In this document: one piece after another, positions 1-8,347 of the stretch
Position numbering within the stretch: position 1 is the first letter of the stretch
How the letters are laid out: each line of letters begins with the position of its first letter
NCBI GenBank assembly: GCA_016702505.1
Contig: JADJDU010000009.1
Coordinates: 184,098-248,097 of the forward strand
From: Microthrixaceae bacterium
Lineage (GTDB): Bacteria > Actinomycetota > Acidimicrobiia > Acidimicrobiales > Iamiaceae
DNA length: 64,000 nt
Direction of reading: 5' to 3'
The notes under the pieces: generated by a model
What the model was told of the DNA's origin: nothing
Database searches by the model: none
Seen by the model: the letters and a program-made list of their open reading frames with translations, nothing else
Position numbers and translations under genes: made by a program

Positions 1-516
1 GACCTGGTCGGCGGCTTCCGCGAGGGGATCGGCCGGGTCGGGACCACGCCTTTGGGTTGCGAGGAGACCGAGCTGTGCATCCGTCTCCGCCAGTCCAGAC
101 CATCGACCGTTCTGCTCTACGAGCCCCGAGCCCGGGTCAACCACACGGTCTCCCCCGACCGGATCCGTTGGCGCTACTTCCGATCGCGGTGCCATGCCGA
201 AGGCCTGTCCAAGGCGCTCGTGACCACCGAGGTCGGCAGTCGAGACGGGCTTGCCGCTGAACGGGCCCACACCCTCAAGGTCCTACCCAGGGGAGTTTGG
301 TACGGGCTCAAGGCGACGGCTCGAGGCGACCGGTCCGGTCTGACCCGGGCCGGAGCCATCATCGGTGGACTGGCCTGGACTTCGGCCGGCTACGCCTCGG
401 GCCGGATCACCGCCCGCCGAAACCAGCGTCGAACCGGCGTTGGTTCCGGCTCGCCATCGGGGGCCGAGTCGACGCCCGCTCCCAACCGCGACCACCGGTC
501 ACCTCTAGACCGATGA
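1..516 (+). CDS. Glycosyltransferase family 2, C-terminal part (truncated by window edge)
   Basis: The reading frame is open from base 1, so the N-terminus lies outside the window. The first visible residues (DLVGGFREGIGR, then GCEETELCIRLRQ) match the end of a GT-A fold: a gGF-type loop followed by the ED-E-LC-RLR segment that carries the catalytic base in family 2 inverting glycosyltransferases. A basic C-terminal region follows (RWRYFRSRCHAEGLSKA), then a weakly hydrophobic stretch. It probably transfers a sugar to a lipid-linked or surface glycan at the inner membrane. A flippase starts 8 bases downstream, suggesting one polysaccharide-assembly operon. The acceptor and sugar cannot be told. 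Confidence 0.8.
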   Translation, partial: DLVGGFREGIGRVGTTPLGCEETELCIRLRQSRPSTVLLYEPRARVNHTVSPDRIRWRYFRSRCHAEGLSKALVTTEVGSRDGLAAERAHTLKVLPRGVWYGLKATARGDRSGLTRAGAIIGGLAWTSAGYASGRITARRNQRRTGVGSGSPSGAESTPAPNRDHRSPLDR

Positions 517-523
517 CCAACCT

Positions 524-1885
524 GTGAACACCTCGCCTAGCGCATCCGTGGCGCCGAGACCGCCGGCGTCGGGGCAGGGATCGGGATCGGGTCGGGTTCG
601 TCACCACCTGAGCATTCCCCTTTTCAGGAATGCCTACGCGCTGGTAGCGGCCAGCGCTCTCACCTCGGTCCTGGGCCTCATCTACTGGGGTGTCGCAGCT
701 CGTCGCTACCCCGAGATCGAGGTCGGCCGAGGCGGGGCCGCCGTGGCCGCTCTACTGCTGATCGGCGGTGCCAGCCAACTGAACCTCACCCACATCCTCC
801 CCCGCTTCCTCCCTGCTCACGGCGAGCAGAGCCGACGTCTCGTCGTACTGTCGTACGGCGCCGCAACGGCCGCGGCGGTTGTCATCGGCGGGATCTTCGT
901 GACGTTGGGCGGAGTCGATTCGTCGCTGGGGGGCACCGGGTCTCCCTGGCCCGCCAGAGCCGCGTTCGTTGCAGCAGTGGTGGCGTGGAACATGTTCACC
1001 CTTCAAGATGCGGTGCTTGCCGGCATCCGTCAGTCCGTGTGGGTACCAGTAGAGAACGGGCTGTTCGCGGCAACCAAGGTGGCGCTGGTGTGGCTGTTGG
1101 CTGGCCACATGCCCAGATCCGGGATCTTCACGTCGTGGAGTGTTCCGGCCGCGATGATCGCCGTCCCGGTGAGCATCGTGTTGATGACCCGGTTGCTCCC
1201 GGCCCATCAGCGTTCCACCGCCCACCGTGAGGCGCCTCCGTCTGGCGACCTGCTCCGGTACTCCGCTGCCGACTACCTGGGAGGACTTTTCCAGTTGGCG
1301 TCGGTGAACCTGATGCCGTTGTTGGTGGCGGCGATCGTCGGGCTTCGAGCCAACGCCGCCTTCGCCACAGCATGGATCGCAGCCAGCGCCTTCGACCTGG
1401 CCCTGGCCAGCGTGGGGGTGTCGTTCACGGTGGAGGGGGCCAACGACGAGGATCGGATCCACGCATTGCTGGGGAGCACCGTTCGCCTCAGCGGGGCCAT
1501 CACCGCCGGTGGGGTGGCAGCGATCATGGTTCTGGCCCCAACGGCCATGTCGATCCTGGGCGAGGGGTACGAGGCTGGAGCCGATGTGTTGAGGCTGCTG
1601 GCGTTGGCGATGCCGTTCAGGGCCGCGCTGACAGTATTCCTCAGCGTTGCCCGACTTCGACGTCGGCTGGTGGCGATGATCGCTACCCAGGCTGCCAGTT
1701 GCACCATCGCGGTGGCGTTGGCCGCATACCTACTGCCTCGTCAGGGGATCACCGGGGCCGCTCTCGGCTACGCCGTCGCCCAAGCGGTAGTGGCGGTGGC
1801 CGTGATCCCGACGATCACCCGCGAAATACAGGGCGCCGGACACCACGGACGCCCAAAGCACCCCGGTCCGGCGGTGATGGCTTGA
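524..1885 (+). CDS. Polysaccharide flippase (MOP/MATE superfamily, Wzx-like)
   Basis: This 453-residue protein starts at GTG 524. A Ser/Gly/Arg-rich cytoplasmic leader of about 30 residues precedes a string of roughly 12 hydrophobic helices. The first helix (FRNAYALVAASALTSVLGLIYW) is the usual opening helix of polysaccharide-biosynthesis exporters of the MOP family. Its role is inferred as flipping a lipid-linked oligosaccharide across the cytoplasmic membrane. It lies directly after a glycosyltransferase and its stop overlaps the TTG start of the next membrane protein, so the genes are probably co-translated. The leader holds a short SGQGSGSGR low-complexity tract. The substrate is unknown. 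Confidence 0.75.
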   Translation: MNTSPSASVAPRPPASGQGSGSGRVRHHLSIPLFRNAYALVAASALTSVLGLIYWGVAARRYPEIEVGRGGAAVAALLLIGGASQLNLTHILPRFLPAHGEQSRRLVVLSYGAATAAAVVIGGIFVTLGGVDSSLGGTGSPWPARAAFVAAVVAWNMFTLQDAVLAGIRQSVWVPVENGLFAATKVALVWLLAGHMPRSGIFTSWSVPAAMIAVPVSIVLMTRLLPAHQRSTAHREAPPSGDLLRYSAADYLGGLFQLASVNLMPLLVAAIVGLRANAAFATAWIAASAFDLALASVGVSFTVEGANDEDRIHALLGSTVRLSGAITAGGVAAIMVLAPTAMSILGEGYEAGADVLRLLALAMPFRAALTVFLSVARLRRRLVAMIATQAASCTIAVALAAYLLPRQGITGAALGYAVAQAVVAVAVIPTITREIQGAGHHGRPKHPGPAVMA

Positions 1886-3756
1886 CTCCCCTCTCCACCT
1901 CTGCATCTTCGTCCAGTGACGCCGGTTCGAGGCCGAGCCGGTCCGATGAGCCGACCGGGCGCGGGCGCACCGGACCGCCATCGACCGCGGGCCGGGGCTG
2001 GGCGCTCCCATGTGCCATGACCATCGGCGCCTTGGTGTTGTGGCTGTGGGGTACGGCGCGACTCGACCCATCGGCCATGTCCGACGCTGGCCTCGTGTCG
2101 GTGCTCGGCTGGCAGTTCCCGGTGTCGTTCGCGCTGCTGGCCGGAGCGTTCGCTATGTGTGTGCGCCACCGCGACCGTCGTCCCCTACTCGTCCTCCAGA
2201 CGATCCTGCTGGTAGTGATGATCCAGGGAATCACTCCACTGGTGGAACCTCACCCGGCGTACTTCACCGCCTATCTGCACGTTGGGTTCGTCGACGAGAT
2301 CATCCGTAACGGTCACACCGTGCCCGAGCTAGATGCCCGCTTCAACTGGCCCGGGTCGTTCGCTTTCGCCGCGCTCGTCTCGGCCGCAGGCGGCGAAGAC
2401 AGTGCGATGAGCCTGGTCCGATGGGCGCCGGTGGCGTTCAACCTGGCCTTCCTGGCCCCACTGTGGATGATCGCCAAGGCACTACGAACTGATCATGCCG
2501 GGCGGTGGATCGCCCTTTGGGTCTTCGTGGCCGCCAACTGGGTTCACCAGGACTACCTCGCACCCCAAGCCGAGGCCTACTTCTTGTACCTGGTGGTGGT
2601 GGGGCTGGTACTGCGCTACCTGGGCGGAGAGGGCACTCACTGGACGGCCAAACGCTCGCCGTTCGTCCCCGAGTTGGTGCTTGACCGCCTCCGAAGACTC
2701 CAGGACCTCGACGGAGCCAGGCGGAGGGAGGCGGCCGGGTCCGTGGTCGACCCCAGGACCACCCGGTTCTTGCTGTGGAGCATCGTGGCGGTTTGTGCCA
2801 CCACGGTGGTCAGCCACCAGCTCACCCCGTTCGCCCTCATCGCCGTCGTGGGGGTACTGGTCCTGGTCGGCGCCTGTCGGGCGGTCCACCTGCCAGTGAT
2901 CATCGCCGTACTGTTCGTCGGGTGGTTCTCGGTGGGGGCCGTGACCTGGTGGAGCAGTCACCTCGGAGAGCTTGTGAGCGGCTTCGGCCAGTTCGGAGAC
3001 AACGCGTCGTCGGGCCTGCTGGCCCGACTCGGCGGTAGCGACCTACGAGCGGTGGTGCTGTGGTTGCGGGTGGCCTTCTCGGCGGTGATGCTGGGCGGAG
3101 CCATGGTGCTGGCTGGGTTTCGATGGCGGGCTGGAAAACCTCCGGTGGCGGCCCTGGCCCTGCTGCTTCCACCATTCCTCCTGGTCGGAGGTCAAAGCTA
3201 TGGCGGGGAGGTCCTCCTCCGGTCCTACCTGTTCGCCCTGCCGGCGGCATCCATCCTTCTGGCTCAGGGTCTTAGCGCGGCGGCCCGAAGGCGCGCGACG
3301 GCAGCTGGGGTGATGGTTCTTGGTGGGGTCCTGACGGTGGCTGCCATGGCTGGCCTTACCGTTCGCTTCGGAAACGAGCACTTCGAACGGGTCACCGACG
3401 ACGATCTGGCCGCTGTCAGTTGGGTCTATGAAAACGTTCCCCCCGGCACGGTCCTGGTGGCCCCGACCCGCAACCTGCCGTGGCGCTATCGGGACCTGAC
3501 CAGCTATCGCTATGAGCCGCTGGACGAACAACCGTTGGACTCCACCGACAAGGTCCTCGCCTTGATACCCGACGACGGCAACGCCTACCTGATATCCACC
3601 CCGGCGCAGCAACAGTTCGGCGAACAGCTTGCCTTCCTACCATCGGGGTGGTTGACGTCGATAACCGCAGAATTGGTCGACGCCGGGGTGGCCACCGAAG
3701 TCTTTCGCCAAGGCGACGCGGCGGTCTACCGACTCGATGCGGGCCCCAAGCCATGA
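1882..3756 (+). CDS. Large polytopic membrane protein, GT-C-like, function unknown
   Basis: The start is taken as TTG 1882, which overlaps the upstream TGA (TTGA); ATG 2017 is an alternative that removes a 45-residue Ser/Arg/Pro-rich leader. The product is about 624 residues with some 11-12 predicted helices. A large non-membrane loop follows the first helices and holds an acidic/aromatic segment (FVDEIIRNGHTVPELDARFNWPG). A soluble tail of about 140 residues follows the last helix. This layout is typical of GT-C-fold glycosyltransferases or related surface-glycan membrane enzymes, but I see no diagnostic motif, so the role is inferred from the operon. Its stop overlaps the next gene (ATGA). 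Confidence 0.6.
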   Translation: MTPLSTSASSSSDAGSRPSRSDEPTGRGRTGPPSTAGRGWALPCAMTIGALVLWLWGTARLDPSAMSDAGLVSVLGWQFPVSFALLAGAFAMCVRHRDRRPLLVLQTILLVVMIQGITPLVEPHPAYFTAYLHVGFVDEIIRNGHTVPELDARFNWPGSFAFAALVSAAGGEDSAMSLVRWAPVAFNLAFLAPLWMIAKALRTDHAGRWIALWVFVAANWVHQDYLAPQAEAYFLYLVVVGLVLRYLGGEGTHWTAKRSPFVPELVLDRLRRLQDLDGARRREAAGSVVDPRTTRFLLWSIVAVCATTVVSHQLTPFALIAVVGVLVLVGACRAVHLPVIIAVLFVGWFSVGAVTWWSSHLGELVSGFGQFGDNASSGLLARLGGSDLRAVVLWLRVAFSAVMLGGAMVLAGFRWRAGKPPVAALALLLPPFLLVGGQSYGGEVLLRSYLFALPAASILLAQGLSAAARRRATAAGVMVLGGVLTVAAMAGLTVRFGNEHFERVTDDDLAAVSWVYENVPPGTVLVAPTRNLPWRYRDLTSYRYEPLDEQPLDSTDKVLALIPDDGNAYLISTPAQQQFGEQLAFLPSGWLTSITAELVDAGVATEVFRQGDAAVYRLDAGPKP

Positions 3757-4109
3757 GCGGAACCGATCTCCGACGGCATACGGCGGCCGTGATGCTGATC
3801 ATCTCACTGGTCGCTGGGGTTTCGGCTGGCCTCGATCTGAGGTGGTCAGGGCGCCCCCTGGTCACCCTTGCCTATTTCACGTTCGTACCGGGCTGCACCC
3901 TGTTGCTGTTTCGGCGCCTCGGCGAACCGTTGATGGAGGTCTCGCTCGGGGTGGCATTGAGCGCCGCCGTCGGAACTGCTGTGGCCCTGTCCATGGTGGC
4001 AGTAGACCAATGGCACCCGAGCGCGGCATTGACAACCATGGCCATCGTCACCGCCTCGGCCCTGATCTGGTTCCTGTGGCGGGGTGCTCCCGAGGAGGTC
4101 GATCGATGA
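3753..4109 (+). CDS. Small membrane protein, unknown
   Basis: This 118-residue protein starts at ATG 3753, which overlaps the stop of the preceding gene (ATGA). It has about four hydrophobic segments, beginning with AAVMLIISLVAGVSAGL, and short loops. There is no recognised domain. Its position suggests an accessory subunit for the polysaccharide machinery encoded upstream. Confidence 0.55.
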   Translation: MSGTDLRRHTAAVMLIISLVAGVSAGLDLRWSGRPLVTLAYFTFVPGCTLLLFRRLGEPLMEVSLGVALSAAVGTAVALSMVAVDQWHPSAALTTMAIVTASALIWFLWRGAPEEVDR

Positions 4110-4285
4110 GCACGGTCTCGGCTGTCATCACCGCGGTCTCGTGTTTGGCGGCCGTCGTGTGCCTGGTCCGCAGGGACGAAGAAACGCTGACCTCGGCTCC
4201 CAGGTCGGCACTGGCATCGTCTGCCTGGCCGATCACCATCGCCGCGGTAGCAGTCGCGCTGATCAGGATGGTGATCATCTACTAA
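4106..4285 (+). CDS. Very small two-helix membrane protein, unknown
   Basis: This 59-residue protein starts at ATG 4106 and overlaps the upstream gene's TGA. A GGAG-type ribosome site (CGAGGAGG) lies just upstream. Two hydrophobic stretches (VSAVITAVSCLAAVVCLV and WPITIAAVAVALIRMVIIY) flank a short polar loop, so it is a hairpin membrane protein. It ends the polysaccharide operon. No family is recognised. Confidence 0.5.
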   Translation: MSTVSAVITAVSCLAAVVCLVRRDEETLTSAPRSALASSAWPITIAAVAVALIRMVIIY

Positions 4286-4348
4286 CGGCCCCGGCCCCAA
4301 CCGGCGACCAAACTCCGCCACAAGGCTCTGCCTTCGGCTGATCCAGAC

Positions 4349-5149
4349 TCAGGCCGGGGGCACCGGCGCGTATGTGTGGCGCAAGCGTCGGGCCACGAAA
4401 CCCATCGCGGCCAAGCGCTCATCCAGCCCCGGGAGACGCCCGTCCACGCACACCGCCAGGGTGCGAACCCCATCAGCTTCGAGCATTGCGGCCAGGGCCG
4501 CCATCGCGGCCTGCTCGACGTCGGCCGCCTCAGCCGGGTCGAGAGATGGATCCGTGCCCATCTCGATCACCTCGGCGGTGCCGGGCGATCCCGGACCCGA
4601 CGCGATCCGGCGGGCCCAGCAGAACCCGGCCAGCCCGTCTCCATTGGGGTGATCCACCACCGCTACCCGGTCGCCGGGTTCGGCAGGAATTCCCGCCATG
4701 TCGTTGACCGGTTCGAGCCCGGTGATGGCTGTGACCAGCGAGATCCACCCGGCTCGGTCACCATCGGGCGAGGCGGGCCCTCCCCTCGCCGACGGCGTCA
4801 GGCCGGACTCCATGGGGATCTTGCTCCTCATGACGACCGCGGCACCGATCGGGCTGAGGCCAGCGGTTTGCGCAATGACCAGTCCCTGGGGGTCATCGGA
4901 GCCGAGGGGTCGCTCCACACCGAAGCGCACCCCGACGCCTTGACCAGCGAGGCCCTTGGCCACAAAGGCCAGCGTCTGTCCCATCACCGCCAGATCTTGA
5001 TCTTCGAACTGGTCCTGGCCGGAGTGCACCAGATGCCTGGTGAACGCCACGTTTCCGATGGTGAACCAGTTGATCGAGCCGTCGAACGTAGGGCTCTTGA
5101 CGGTGGTGCTACCGGCGAGGGGGACCTGGGAGGGGGAAGTGGCCGTCAT
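4349..5149 (-). CDS. Uncharacterised protein, possibly GNAT-like
   Basis: The start is taken as ATG 5149; GTG 5197 would add 16 residues. The product is about 266 residues and soluble. The C-terminal third resembles the end of a GNAT acetyltransferase fold: a strand (AEVIEMGTDPSL), a helix of Ala/Glu residues, a strand (GVRTLAVCVDG) and a final RLAAMGFVARRLRHTYAP segment. No clear acetyl-CoA pyrophosphate loop is seen, so this is a weak assignment. It is convergent with the polysaccharide operon and lies downstream of the tuf terminator. Confidence 0.45.
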   Translation of the reverse strand: MTATSPSQVPLAGSTTVKSPTFDGSINWFTIGNVAFTRHLVHSGQDQFEDQDLAVMGQTLAFVAKGLAGQGVGVRFGVERPLGSDDPQGLVIAQTAGLSPIGAAVVMRSKIPMESGLTPSARGGPASPDGDRAGWISLVTAITGLEPVNDMAGIPAEPGDRVAVVDHPNGDGLAGFCWARRIASGPGSPGTAEVIEMGTDPSLDPAEAADVEQAAMAALAAMLEADGVRTLAVCVDGRLPGLDERLAAMGFVARRLRHTYAPVPPA

Positions 5150-5227
5150 TCCTGGCACCCTACGGTACGGCTCTCCGGCCCTGCCAGACGAGGTCACCTG
5201 GGCCGCCGGCAGCGGTCATCTACCACC

Positions 5228-5267
5228 GAAAACGGAGGGAGCCTCGGCCGCAACGACCGAGGCTCCC
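5228..5267 (-). terminator. Rho-independent terminator of tuf
   Basis: An 11-base perfect stem (GGGAGCCTCGG / CCGAGGCTCCC at 5237-5267) lies 40 bases past the tuf stop. On the minus strand it is followed by TCCG and then four T residues. Orientation and position fit termination of the tRNA-tuf transcript. Confidence 0.75.
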
Positions 5268-5309
5268 AGCCCAACTCCAGTTCAAGCCGGGACCAGCCCG
5301 ACGCCAGAA

Positions 5310-6323
5310 CTACTTGATGATCTTGGTCACCCGACCAGCACCCACGGTACGGCCACCCTCACGGATAGCAAACCGCAGACCCTCATCCATGGCGATCGGA
5401 GCGATCAACTCAACCGTCATCTGAGTGTTGTCACCAGGCATGCACATCTCAGTGCCCTCAGGCAAAGCAATCGTGCCCGTCACATCGGTCGTACGGAAGA
5501 AGAACTGCGGACGGTAGTTCGCGAAGAACGGCTTGTGACGACCACCCTCCTCCTTGGTCAACACGTACACCTCACCCTCGAAGTTCGTGTGAGGAGTAAT
5601 GCTGCCCGGCTTGCACAACACCTGACCGCGCTCAACCTCTTCCTTCTTCGTACCACGAAGAAGCGCACCGATGTTGTCACCAGCCTGACCCTCATCGAGC
5701 AACTTGCGGAACATCTCCACACCAGTACAGGTGGTCTTCTGCGTGGCCTTGATACCCACGATCTCCACCTCATCACCAGTGTGGATCTGACCCTGCTCGA
5801 CCTTGCCGGTCACCACAGTTCCACGACCAGTGATCGAGAACACATCCTCGATCGGCATCAAGAACGGCTTGTCGATATCACGAACCGGCTCAGGAACAAA
5901 GCTGTCCACCTGGTTCATCAACTCCAACACCTGAGCCGCCGCATCCGCGCCACCCTCAAGCGCCTTCAACGCCGATTGCGGCATCGGACCATCCGTGGCC
6001 GCCACCACCAAGATCGCCCCATCCACCTGCGCCGCACCCGTGATCATGTTCTTGATGTAGTCAGCGTGACCCGGCATATCCACATGCGCGTAATGACGGT
6101 TCGCCGTCTCATACTCCACATGGGAAATGTTGATCGTGATACCACGCTGCCGCTCCTCAGGAGCCTTGTCGATCATGTCGAACGGCGTGAACGCCGTCGT
6201 CGGATCCGCATCATGCAACGTCTTGGTAATCGCCGCCGTCAACGTCGTCTTACCATGGTCAATATGCCCCATGGTCCCAATGTTCAGGTGCGGCTTATTG
6301 CGCTCGAACTTTTCCTTGCCCAT
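5310..6323 (-). CDS. tuf: Elongation factor Tu with internal deletion of the NKxD region
   Basis: This is EF-Tu, the GTPase that brings aminoacyl-tRNA to the ribosome. The start is ATG 6323 with GGAG nine bases upstream. The product is 337 residues against about 394-397 normally. G1 (GHIDHGKT), G2 (RGITIN), G3 (DMPGHADY) and domains 2 and 3 are intact to the normal C-terminus. After residues ATDGPMPQ the sequence jumps directly to SALKALEGG. About 58 residues are missing in frame, including the whole G4 NKCD guanine-specificity motif; the G5 SAL element survives. tRNA-Thr and tRNA-Met genes lie directly upstream on the same strand. The deletion is either an assembly error or a real, probably non-functional or secondary, copy. 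Confidence 0.93.
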   Translation of the reverse strand: MGKEKFERNKPHLNIGTMGHIDHGKTTLTAAITKTLHDADPTTAFTPFDMIDKAPEERQRGITINISHVEYETANRHYAHVDMPGHADYIKNMITGAAQVDGAILVVAATDGPMPQSALKALEGGADAAAQVLELMNQVDSFVPEPVRDIDKPFLMPIEDVFSITGRGTVVTGKVEQGQIHTGDEVEIVGIKATQKTTCTGVEMFRKLLDEGQAGDNIGALLRGTKKEEVERGQVLCKPGSITPHTNFEGEVYVLTKEEGGRHKPFFANYRPQFFFRTTDVTGTIALPEGTEMCMPGDNTQMTVELIAPIAMDEGLRFAIREGGRTVGAGRVTKIIK

Positions 6324-6373
6324 GATGGAACGCTCCTGATTGGTGGTCGCTTCGGATCTGTGGTCTTTGGCGT

Positions 6374-6450
6374 TGGTAGCGGCGACCGGGTTCGAACCGG
6401 TGACAACTCGATTATGAGCCGAGTGCTCTGACCAACTGAGCTACGCCGCC
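6374..6450 (-). tRNA. tRNA-Met (CAT anticodon)
   Basis: The minus strand folds as a cloverleaf: acceptor GGCGGCG/CGCCGCT, D arm AGCTCAGTTGGTCAGAGC, anticodon loop CTCATAA with CAT, T arm GGTTCGAACC, discriminator A and encoded CCA. The AGCTCAG D arm and unmismatched 5' end suggest elongator Met. It sits between tRNA-Thr and tuf. Confidence 0.9.
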
Positions 6451-6466
6451 AGGATCTGGCTTTGCG

Positions 6467-6539
6467 AGCCTCCTGTGGGAATCGAACCCACGACCTCTTC
6501 CTTACCATGGAAGCGCTCTGCCGACTGAGCTAAGGAGGC
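6467..6539 (-). tRNA. tRNA-Thr (GGT anticodon)
   Basis: The minus strand folds with acceptor GCCTCCT/AGGAGGC, D arm AGCTCAGTCGGCAGAGC, anticodon stem CTTCC/GGAAG around ATGGTAA (anticodon GGT), and T loop GGTTCGATTCC. CCA is not encoded. It lies 16 bases upstream of tRNA-Met; a tRNA-Thr near tuf is a common bacterial arrangement. Confidence 0.93.
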
Positions 6540-6668
6540 GTGTCCCCGGCCCGCTCGAGGCGGGTGGGGCCGGCCCGTGAGCATAGCGGCCTCGTACCAC
6601 TGGCACGAAAGCGGGTTCCACGACCTTGTGCGGCCTTGATCTGGCGCCCACACCCTGGGCCCTACGAC

Positions 6669-8144
6669 ATGGGTCGTCTGACCCAGAAGCACCTCAAGGT
6701 CGCTCCCTCACCTGCCGATACCTCCCGGGTGCAGCTGTCCCGTTTGGTCCTGGAGACCAACAAGAACCGAACATCGCTCCAGTTCCACCCACAGCTGACC
6801 GTGCTCGCCGGGGTGCCGGGCCCCGTTCGCGCCCACCTCGTCGACGAGATCCTGGGTGGCTTCACCGGCCAGCGCGAGGGCGTCCACCTGGAGCTGCACA
6901 ACAACGCCGGACGCCGGATCACCGTCGTGCGACCCCGAGGCAAGGCCCATCGCGTCGATGCCCCCGACGAACGCCTCGACCTCACCGACGACTACCTCAA
7001 TGCCGAAGGCAGAGCAGATGTGCTCGAACGTTACGGCATCAGCCCAACCGCCTCGGGGTGTGCCCTGCTGATCGGCGCCGACGCCGGCGCTCGGGTCACC
7101 GAGGACGACGTCCAGATCGCCCGCCTTGGCAGCTTGCCCCAATCCGAGTTGTGGTCGTCGGCCAACCGGGTCCAGGTCACCGCGGCAGAGTTTCAGGAGC
7201 TAAGCGACAAGCTGGCCACCGAGGACGACGGGGCCGAAGCCCTGGCCCAGGTGGAACAGCGCCGCCGCAACCTCGACGAGGCCGTCGAGACCCAGCAGCA
7301 GACCCAAACGAACCTGCTCCGGGTCTCAGCCGTGGCGCTCCTGGCTTGCATCCCGGTCACGCTGTGGAGCTCGTTCACGGTGGTCCCGCTGCTGGCCCTG
7401 GCCGCGCTGGCCTTGATCGGGGCGTTCGTGCTGAAGGCCAAAGTCGACCGGGCCCGCCATAAGGCCGACGACGCTCTGGCCTCGGCTGGTTCCAACTCGT
7501 ACCTGGGGTTCGTGGTCAAGCAGGTGAACGTCATGATGACCGACACCGAACAGCGCCGCCGCCTGAGCGCCATCGCCACCGATCACCGTGAGGCAGCCAT
7601 TGCCTGGACCCGCCTGGCTGGGAACGTGACCGCGGACTGGGCAGTGCTCCACCAACGTGAGATCGGCGATGCTGCCCGGCTTCGAAGCCACCTGGGATCG
7701 ATGGACACGGTTTCGACCAGCGCCCCGACGATCGACGAGCGCTCAGCCGCGGTGGCCCGCTTGGTGTTGGGCCGGATGACCGAACTGCGTCGCATCGGGT
7801 ATGGCGCCGAGAGCTTCCCCCTCATCCTCGACGATCCCTTCACCGGCCTGGCTCCTTCGGTTCGCCTCGGCCTGTTGGAGCTGATCGCCCGGGAGGCCGG
7901 CTCGCCGCAGGTGATCATCCTCACCGAACTGGCCGACGTGGCCGACTGGGCCCGCCTCGAGGCTTTGGGCGGTCGGGCCTCACTCCTGGAGCCGATGGGG
8001 CCATCCTCCCCCGCAGAGCCCGCCGATCCGGCCCCTCGGGCCGCCACCGCTCACCCCCAAGCCTCCGGCGGTGTCACCACCGGCCCTGAACGGTCCGAGC
8101 CCAACGTGGACTACTCGCTGGAAGCCCGAGGAATGGCCGTCTGA
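6669..8144 (+). CDS. Membrane-anchored coiled-coil protein with a degenerate SMC/RecF-like ATPase fold
   Basis: ATG 6669 gives 491 residues; an upstream extension would run into the tRNA gene. Residues about 37-67 have the strand-loop-helix of an ABC/SMC head (LTVLAGVPGPVRAHLVDEIL) but GxxGxGKS is replaced by GVPGPVRAHL, so the P-loop lysine is absent. A polar coiled-coil region (about 175-213) leads into two adjacent hydrophobic helices (about 216-255), then another helical region. Near 383-393 FPLILDDPFTGL matches a Walker B plus D-loop, and VIILTE follows at the H-loop strand. A Pro/Ala-rich tail ends the protein. It may be a membrane-tethered SMC-like pseudo-ATPase; its role is unknown. 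It is divergent from tRNA-Thr. Confidence 0.6.
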   Translation: MGRLTQKHLKVAPSPADTSRVQLSRLVLETNKNRTSLQFHPQLTVLAGVPGPVRAHLVDEILGGFTGQREGVHLELHNNAGRRITVVRPRGKAHRVDAPDERLDLTDDYLNAEGRADVLERYGISPTASGCALLIGADAGARVTEDDVQIARLGSLPQSELWSSANRVQVTAAEFQELSDKLATEDDGAEALAQVEQRRRNLDEAVETQQQTQTNLLRVSAVALLACIPVTLWSSFTVVPLLALAALALIGAFVLKAKVDRARHKADDALASAGSNSYLGFVVKQVNVMMTDTEQRRRLSAIATDHREAAIAWTRLAGNVTADWAVLHQREIGDAARLRSHLGSMDTVSTSAPTIDERSAAVARLVLGRMTELRRIGYGAESFPLILDDPFTGLAPSVRLGLLELIAREAGSPQVIILTELADVADWARLEALGGRASLLEPMGPSSPAEPADPAPRAATAHPQASGGVTTGPERSEPNVDYSLEARGMAV

Positions 8145-8204
8145 TCCAGGCGGACTTACGGCTTTCATCACCAGCACCCTTCCCCGCTAAGGTGTGCGCT
8201 CCCT

Positions 8205-8289
8205 GGGTCGGTGCCCGAGTGGCCAAAGGGAACGGGCTGTAAACCCGTCGGCATTGCCTACGTTGGTTCAAATCCAACCCGGCCCACCA
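8205..8289 (+). tRNA. tRNA-Tyr (GTA anticodon)
   Basis: An 85-base type II tRNA with acceptor GGGTCGG/CCGGCCC, anticodon stem ACGGG/CCCGT around CTGTAAA (GTA), a long variable arm, T arm GTTGG/CCAAC, discriminator A and encoded CCA. Confidence 0.95.
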
Positions 8290-8292
8290 TCT

Positions 8293-8332
8293 AGCTGTGC
8301 CCCTGCCAAGCGCAGGGGCACAGCTCGTTTTT
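8293..8332 (+). terminator. Rho-independent terminator after tRNA-Tyr
   Basis: A 13-base perfect stem (AGCTGTGCCCCTG / CAGGGGCACAGCT) with a 7-base loop is followed by CG and five T residues. It starts 3 bases after the tRNA CCA. Confidence 0.9.
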
Positions 8333-8347
8333 CACTAGCCTTCGGCC

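Noticed and set aside
1372..1881. Upstream extension of the membrane protein ending at 3756
   Set aside because: It overlaps the flippase gene in another frame and is Arg/Gly/Ser-rich out-of-frame translation; TTG 1882 or ATG 2017 is the plausible start.
5040..6431. 463-codon open frame opposite tuf
   Set aside because: It is the antisense shadow of a strongly biased tuf gene, His/Arg/Leu-rich with no fold-like pattern.
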